Shown here: in pieces, positions 15,225 through 17,887 of the stretch
Layout of the letters: each line of letters starts with the position of its first letter
How positions within the stretch are numbered: the first letter of the stretch is position 1
Assembly (NCBI GenBank): GCA_017619255.1
Contig: JAFZSS010000078.1
Span: 1 to 17,887 of the forward strand
Length of the DNA stretch: 17,887 bases
Source: Muribaculaceae bacterium
Lineage (GTDB): Bacteria; Bacteroidota; Bacteroidia; Bacteroidales; Muribaculaceae
Direction: 5' to 3'
Program-made: the position numbers and the translations under genes
Notes under the pieces: generated by a model
What the model was told of the DNA's origin: nothing
What the model saw: the letters and a program-made list of their open reading frames with translations, nothing else
Database searches by the model: none

Positions 15225-16187
15225 ATGGATCCTGTTTTAATTTTTCTTATCGTCATCATCGTGTTGGCGCTGATTCTGGTGAAGAACAGCCTCGTGATTA
15301 TTCCGCAAAGCGAGACCAAGATCATCGAACGACTGGGTAAGTACTATGCCACGCTCAAGCCTGGTATCAATGTGATTATCCCGTTTATCGACCGCGCCAA
15401 GAACATCGTCGCCTATGACCACGGCCGCTACCGCACGACCAATGTGATCGACCTGCGCGAGCAAGTCTATGACTTTGACAAGCAGAATGTGATCACCAAG
15501 GATAATGTTATGACTCAAATCAACGCCTTGCTGTATTTCCAGATCATGGATCCGTTCAAGGCTGTGTATGAGATCAATAACCTGCCCAACGCTATCGAGA
15601 AACTCACCCAGACCACGCTGCGTAACATCATCGGCGAGCTCGAGCTGGACCAGACGCTGACCTCGCGCGACACCATCAACAGCAAACTGCGCACCGTCCT
15701 CGACGATGCCACCAACAAGTGGGGTATCAAGGTCAACCGCGTCGAGCTTCAGGACATCCAGCCGCCCGTGACTGTGCTCCAGGCCATGGAGAAGCAGATG
15801 CAGGCCGAGCGTAACAAGCGCGCCACCATCCTCACTAGCGAGGGTCAAAAACAGGCCGCCATCTTGCAGTCCGAGGGTCAGAAGACGGCACGCATCAATC
15901 AGGCCGAAGCCGACAAGCAAACCGAAATCCTGCGCGCCGAGGGTGAAGCCCAGGCACGCATCCGCAAGGCCGAAGCCGAGGCCATCGCCATCGACAAGAT
16001 CACCGAGGCAGTAGGGCAGAGCACCAATCCCGCCAACTACCTGCTGGCCCAGAAGTACATCCAGATGCTCGACACCGTGGCCAGCGGTGACAAGACCAAG
16101 ACGGTTTACCTGCCTTATGAAGCCACCAACCTGCTCGGCTCCATCGGCGGCATCAAGGACCTCTTCGGCAGCGACAAGAAAGAGTAA
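15225..16187 (+). CDS. SPFH/Band 7 (stomatin-paraslipin) protein
   Basis: 320 aa. An N-terminal hydrophobic helix (about 3-24) anchors the protein. The SPFH/PHB domain follows (25-180: VIIPQSETKIIERLGKYYATLKPGINVIIPFID, then DLREQVYDFDKQNVITKDNVMTQINALLYFQIMDP and QTTLRNIIGELELDQTLTSRDTIN). A long alanine/glutamate-rich coiled coil runs from about 185 to 262, with near-repeats of ILxSEGQK and EAxA(E/R)xRKAEAEA. A short C-terminal tail (YLPYEATNLLGSIGGIKDLFG) closes the protein. The layout matches E. coli QmcA and paraslipins. These oligomerise into large membrane rings that organise lipid microdomains or partner with membrane proteases. It forms an operon with the NfeD gene and ends at a hairpin terminator. 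Confidence 0.95.
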   Translation: MDPVLIFLIVIIVLALILVKNSLVIIPQSETKIIERLGKYYATLKPGINVIIPFIDRAKNIVAYDHGRYRTTNVIDLREQVYDFDKQNVITKDNVMTQINALLYFQIMDPFKAVYEINNLPNAIEKLTQTTLRNIIGELELDQTLTSRDTINSKLRTVLDDATNKWGIKVNRVELQDIQPPVTVLQAMEKQMQAERNKRATILTSEGQKQAAILQSEGQKTARINQAEADKQTEILRAEGEAQARIRKAEAEAIAIDKITEAVGQSTNPANYLLAQKYIQMLDTVASGDKTKTVYLPYEATNLLGSIGGIKDLFGSDKKE

Positions 16188-16225
16188 TCGGGTGGGAGAG
16201 ACCCCTTCCCAATCCAACATCAGCA

Positions 16226-16264
16226 AAGGCTCGGCAATTAGAGGTGCCGGGCCTTACTGTTTTT
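16226..16264 (+). terminator. Terminator of the nfeD-SPFH operon
   Basis: AAGGCTCGGCA (16226-16236) pairs with TGCCGGGCCTT (16245-16255) in an 11-bp stem containing one U-G pair. The loop is 8 nt, and ACTGTTTTT follows. Confidence 0.75.
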
Positions 16265-16363
16265 GGTGACATCTGGCCAAAAAATGCCGATTTCATCGAC
16301 CGAATTGGCACTGGACGGGCGCGATAGGGCAGGGGAGAGGGGAGGAGTTTTTAGCGTCTTTTC

Positions 16364-16394
16364 TTGCCCGTGAGCGAAATAATGTGTATCTTCG
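16364..16394 (+). promoter_or_regulatory. Promoter of the 16439 glycosyltransferase gene
   Basis: TTG (16364-16366), a 20-nt spacer and TATCTTCG (16387-16394) is one mismatch from the consensus with ideal spacing. The leader would be about 40 nt. The rest of the gap from 16265 to 16363 holds a weak 8-bp hairpin (16285-16310) and a purine-rich GGGGAGAGGGGAGGAG tract but no gene. Confidence 0.55.
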
Positions 16395-16438
16395 TGGCGC
16401 CGACAACCACATGTCGCCATGAATGAAGAATCAAAACG

Positions 16439-17575
16439 ATGATCAATGTTTTCCATATCGTATCCAACAAGCACTGGACGGGTGCCGAGCAATACACTTA
16501 TGACCTGGTGGACCGGCTGCGCAACGACGAGAACTTCTATGTCGAGGTCGTCTGCCGCAAGCACCCTAATGTGCTGAAGCAATACCGGCGTCTGGAGATA
16601 CCCATCTCGATCCTGCCGCTCAAGGGCGTGACCGACATCGACTCGCCCGTGCGTTTCGCACGCCTGTTGCGCAAGGGCAAGAACATCATCCATGTGCACA
16701 GCTTCAAAAACGCCTTCATGGCGGTCATGGCACGACGCATCAGCGAGAACCGCGACACGCGTGTTGTGGTGAGCGTGCACGGTGTCTATAAGCCCAAGAA
16801 GAACTACATGTACACCAAGCTGTACAAGTCCATCGATTGCTTCGTTTTCTCGTCTGAGATGGCGCGTGACGCTTTTTTAGGCAAAGCCAAGAAGACCTAT
16901 GCCGACCGGGCGGTGGTGCTGCGAGACAGCGTCTGTGACAGCCACATCGGCACCGCCGTGCCTGACCTGCGCCGCGAGTTAGGAATGACCGCCAACCAAG
17001 CGCTGATCATGTATCATGGCAAACTTGCCCCTGAAAAGGGCATAGAAGCCCTCCTGGGTGCGTTAACCCATGTGGACAAGAGCAAGTACCACCTCGCCAT
17101 CATCGGCGAGGGACAGCCCAAATACAAGGCCAAAATCAAGGGTTTCATTATTTCAAGTGGACTCTTGCACAATGTGACGCTGCTGGGTTTCAGGGACAAC
17201 ATCATGGAATACCTGCGCCAAGCCGACTTCGGTGTGCTGCCGTCAATCCAGCCCGAGGCACTGGGAATCACCAACTTAGAGTATATGATGGCCGGAAAGG
17301 CCCACATCTGCAGCAACAACGGCGCCCAGCCCGAGTATGTTACCGACGGGATGAACGGCCTGCTCGTGCCGCCAGGCGATGAACGGGCGCTGACCACCGC
17401 CATCAACACGATGCTCAACGACACCGCCAGCCGTTCGCGCATGGGCACCCAGGCCCAGAAAGACTTCCGCGACAAGTTGGATTATCCCACGTTCTACAAC
17501 AAGATGACCGACCTCTACCGCCGCCTGCTCGAAATTGAGCCCGTGGTAGACATCGACACCGACCTCAACTTCTAA
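16439..17575 (+). CDS. GT4 family glycosyltransferase
   Basis: 378 aa with two Rossmann domains (GT-B fold). The N-terminal domain opens with INVFHIVSNKHWTGAEQYTYDLVDRL, where the TGAE turn precedes the first helix, then IIHVHSFKNAFMAVMARR and VSVHGVYKP. The C-terminal domain begins near 187 (ALIMYHGKLAPEKGIEALLGAL), then HLAIIGEGQPKY and NVTLLGFRDNIMEYLRQADFGVLPS. The canonical E-x7-E is intact: PEALGITNLE with E273 and E281. It is therefore a likely retaining, nucleotide-sugar-dependent enzyme for polysaccharide or glycolipid synthesis. Donor and acceptor are unknown. Unlike the glycosyltransferase at 7313, it keeps both acidic catalytic residues. It is monocistronic, and its stop codon lies within a copy of the 33-nt repeat described downstream. 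The ATG at 16439 follows the promoter directly. Confidence 0.93.
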   Translation: MINVFHIVSNKHWTGAEQYTYDLVDRLRNDENFYVEVVCRKHPNVLKQYRRLEIPISILPLKGVTDIDSPVRFARLLRKGKNIIHVHSFKNAFMAVMARRISENRDTRVVVSVHGVYKPKKNYMYTKLYKSIDCFVFSSEMARDAFLGKAKKTYADRAVVLRDSVCDSHIGTAVPDLRRELGMTANQALIMYHGKLAPEKGIEALLGALTHVDKSKYHLAIIGEGQPKYKAKIKGFIISSGLLHNVTLLGFRDNIMEYLRQADFGVLPSIQPEALGITNLEYMMAGKAHICSNNGAQPEYVTDGMNGLLVPPGDERALTTAINTMLNDTASRSRMGTQAQKDFRDKLDYPTFYNKMTDLYRRLLEIEPVVDIDTDLNF

Positions 17576-17604
17576 ACTACGAATTTCACGAATCAAACAA
17601 ATTG
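17572..17604 (-). repeat. Repeat-family copy C (inverted), overlapping a stop codon
   Basis: On the minus strand this 33-nt stretch matches copy B (17825-17857) with about six differences, including the core GAAATTCGTAGTTTA. It includes the stop codon of the glycosyltransferase gene and the left arm of the terminator. With copy B it forms inverted ends of a segment of about 286 bp. Confidence 0.7.
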
Positions 17605-17647
17605 CACGAATGTGACATCTAATCACATTCGTGCAATTTGCGTTTTT
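17598..17647 (+). terminator. Very strong terminator after the 16439 glycosyltransferase gene
   Basis: CAAATTGCACGAATGTGA (17598-17615) and TCACATTCGTGCAATTTG (17623-17640) are a perfect 18-bp stem with a 7-nt loop, followed by CGTTTTT. The stem is longer than a terminator needs, so it may have come from the surrounding repeat element. Confidence 0.75.
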
Positions 17648-17662
17648 AACCCCATCATGGTT

Positions 17663-17740
17663 GGTGCATCATCGTGACGGTTCTTTATGATAGCGTCGCT
17701 TCGCTTAGGCATCAAAAGAACCGTCCCGGCTGATGGCACC
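17663..17740. repeat. 78-nt interrupted palindrome (long hairpin)
   Basis: Nested pairing runs from the outside in: GGTG (17663-17666) with CACC (17737-17740), CATCA with TGATG, a small internal loop, GACGGTTCTTT (17676-17686) with AAAGAACCGTC (17715-17725), TGAT with ATCA across a bulged A, then AGCG with CGCT around a short loop. The structure involves most of the segment. No coding frame explains it. A structured RNA or a palindromic mobile repeat are both possible. Confidence 0.65.
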
Positions 17741-17751
17741 CGTACTCTCAA

Positions 17752-17768
17752 AAAGCCGTCGCGGCTTT
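17752..17768. repeat. 7-bp hairpin AAAGCCG/CGGCTTT
   Basis: AAAGCCG (17752-17758) and CGGCTTT (17762-17768) form a perfect stem around TCG, 11 nt after the large hairpin. No T-run follows on the plus strand; CTTTTTGAG follows on the minus strand, so it could act as a weak minus-strand terminator. Confidence 0.45.
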
Positions 17769-17771
17769 CAT

Positions 17772-17860
17772 GTGCGATGCATTGTCAATTCGCGTAATTT
17801 GTTGTTAATCCTGAGCGCGGATGCCAATTAGATTAATTCGCGAAATTCGTAGTTTAAGAG
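17772..17860 (+). repeat. Repeat-family copy B (two modules)
   Basis: Module one (17772-17815) has GCGATGC, CAATTCGCGTAATTTG and CTGAG; module two (17816-17860) has CGCGGATGCC, AATTCGCGAAATTCGTAGTT and AAGAG. The two-module order and spacing match copy A at 775-864. It is followed by an A-run and a GC-rich end that is cut by the window edge. Confidence 0.7.
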
Positions 17861-17887
17861 AGAAAAAACGCCGCCGGGGCGCATTGC

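Larger units (their letters stand above)
17576..17887. other. 312-nt gene-free, palindrome-rich region at the window end
   Basis: No reading frame of note is present. Most of the stretch is accounted for by inverted repeats: copy C, an 18-bp terminator stem, the 78-nt interrupted palindrome, a 7-bp hairpin and copy B. The final bases (AAAAAACGCCGCCGGGGCG) could be the edge of a minus-strand terminator for a gene beyond the window, but the stem is too short to call. Confidence 0.65.

Noticed and set aside
15237..16226. A 329-codon open frame on the minus strand, opposite the SPFH gene
   Set aside because: Its repetitive Leu/Gly/Asp/Val composition is the complement of the coiled-coil codons, and the SPFH protein is unambiguous.
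16285..16310. 8-bp hairpin TGCCGATT/AATTGGCA in the gap before the second glycosyltransferase
   Set aside because: It has one wobble pair, no T-run and lies after a good terminator; it is compatible with chance.

Overview
This window looks like a chromosomal segment from a Bacteroidales bacterium; family-level placement (Muribaculaceae, Prevotellaceae or Bacteroidaceae) cannot be settled from the sequence alone. Three things point there. Most transcription units start from promoters of the Bacteroidetes type (TAnnTTTG near -7, often with TTTG or TTG about 20 nt upstream). Shine-Dalgarno sequences are absent. Several encoded families are typical of the group: a FadL/OMPP1-like outer membrane protein, DUF2807, a DUF4923-like lipoprotein, and a YbeY with Asp as third metal ligand. 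Coding density is high, and no rRNA, tRNA, CRISPR array, transposase or phage gene was seen.

Layout. Positions 1-2363 (minus strand) hold the N-terminal end of an OMPP1/FadL-like protein, a 432-nt gene-free stretch rich in small repeats, pyrH, and a membrane-anchored TPR protein. A divergently transcribed zinc-ribbon membrane protein (2559-3164, plus) ends at a shared terminator facing a minus-strand cluster: dusB, a DUF2807 protein overlapping its 3' end, and a proline aminopeptidase. A DUF4923-like lipoprotein gene lies just upstream of dusB with its own promoter. A glycosyltransferase gene (7313-8455, plus) diverges from it.

A second minus-strand block runs ybeY-mnmG-apt-uvrC-nadK (14222 down to 8552), joining rRNA maturation, tRNA wobble modification, purine salvage, nucleotide excision repair and NADP synthesis. 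The mnmG-apt gap carries a perfect match to the ParB-binding centromere site parS, and a one-mismatch copy lies 1.1 kb away inside uvrC. On the plus strand an NfeD/SPFH pair sits behind a promoter with a leader of about 175 nt, followed by a second GT4 glycosyltransferase.

The last 312 nt form a palindrome-rich intergenic element. Inverted copies of a 33-nt sequence bound it, and a third, related copy lies about 17 kb away beside pyrH. The genes are mostly conserved housekeeping functions. The more unusual signals are the parS pair, this repeat family and its large hairpin, the glycosyltransferase with a degenerate EX7E motif, and the long nfeD leader.
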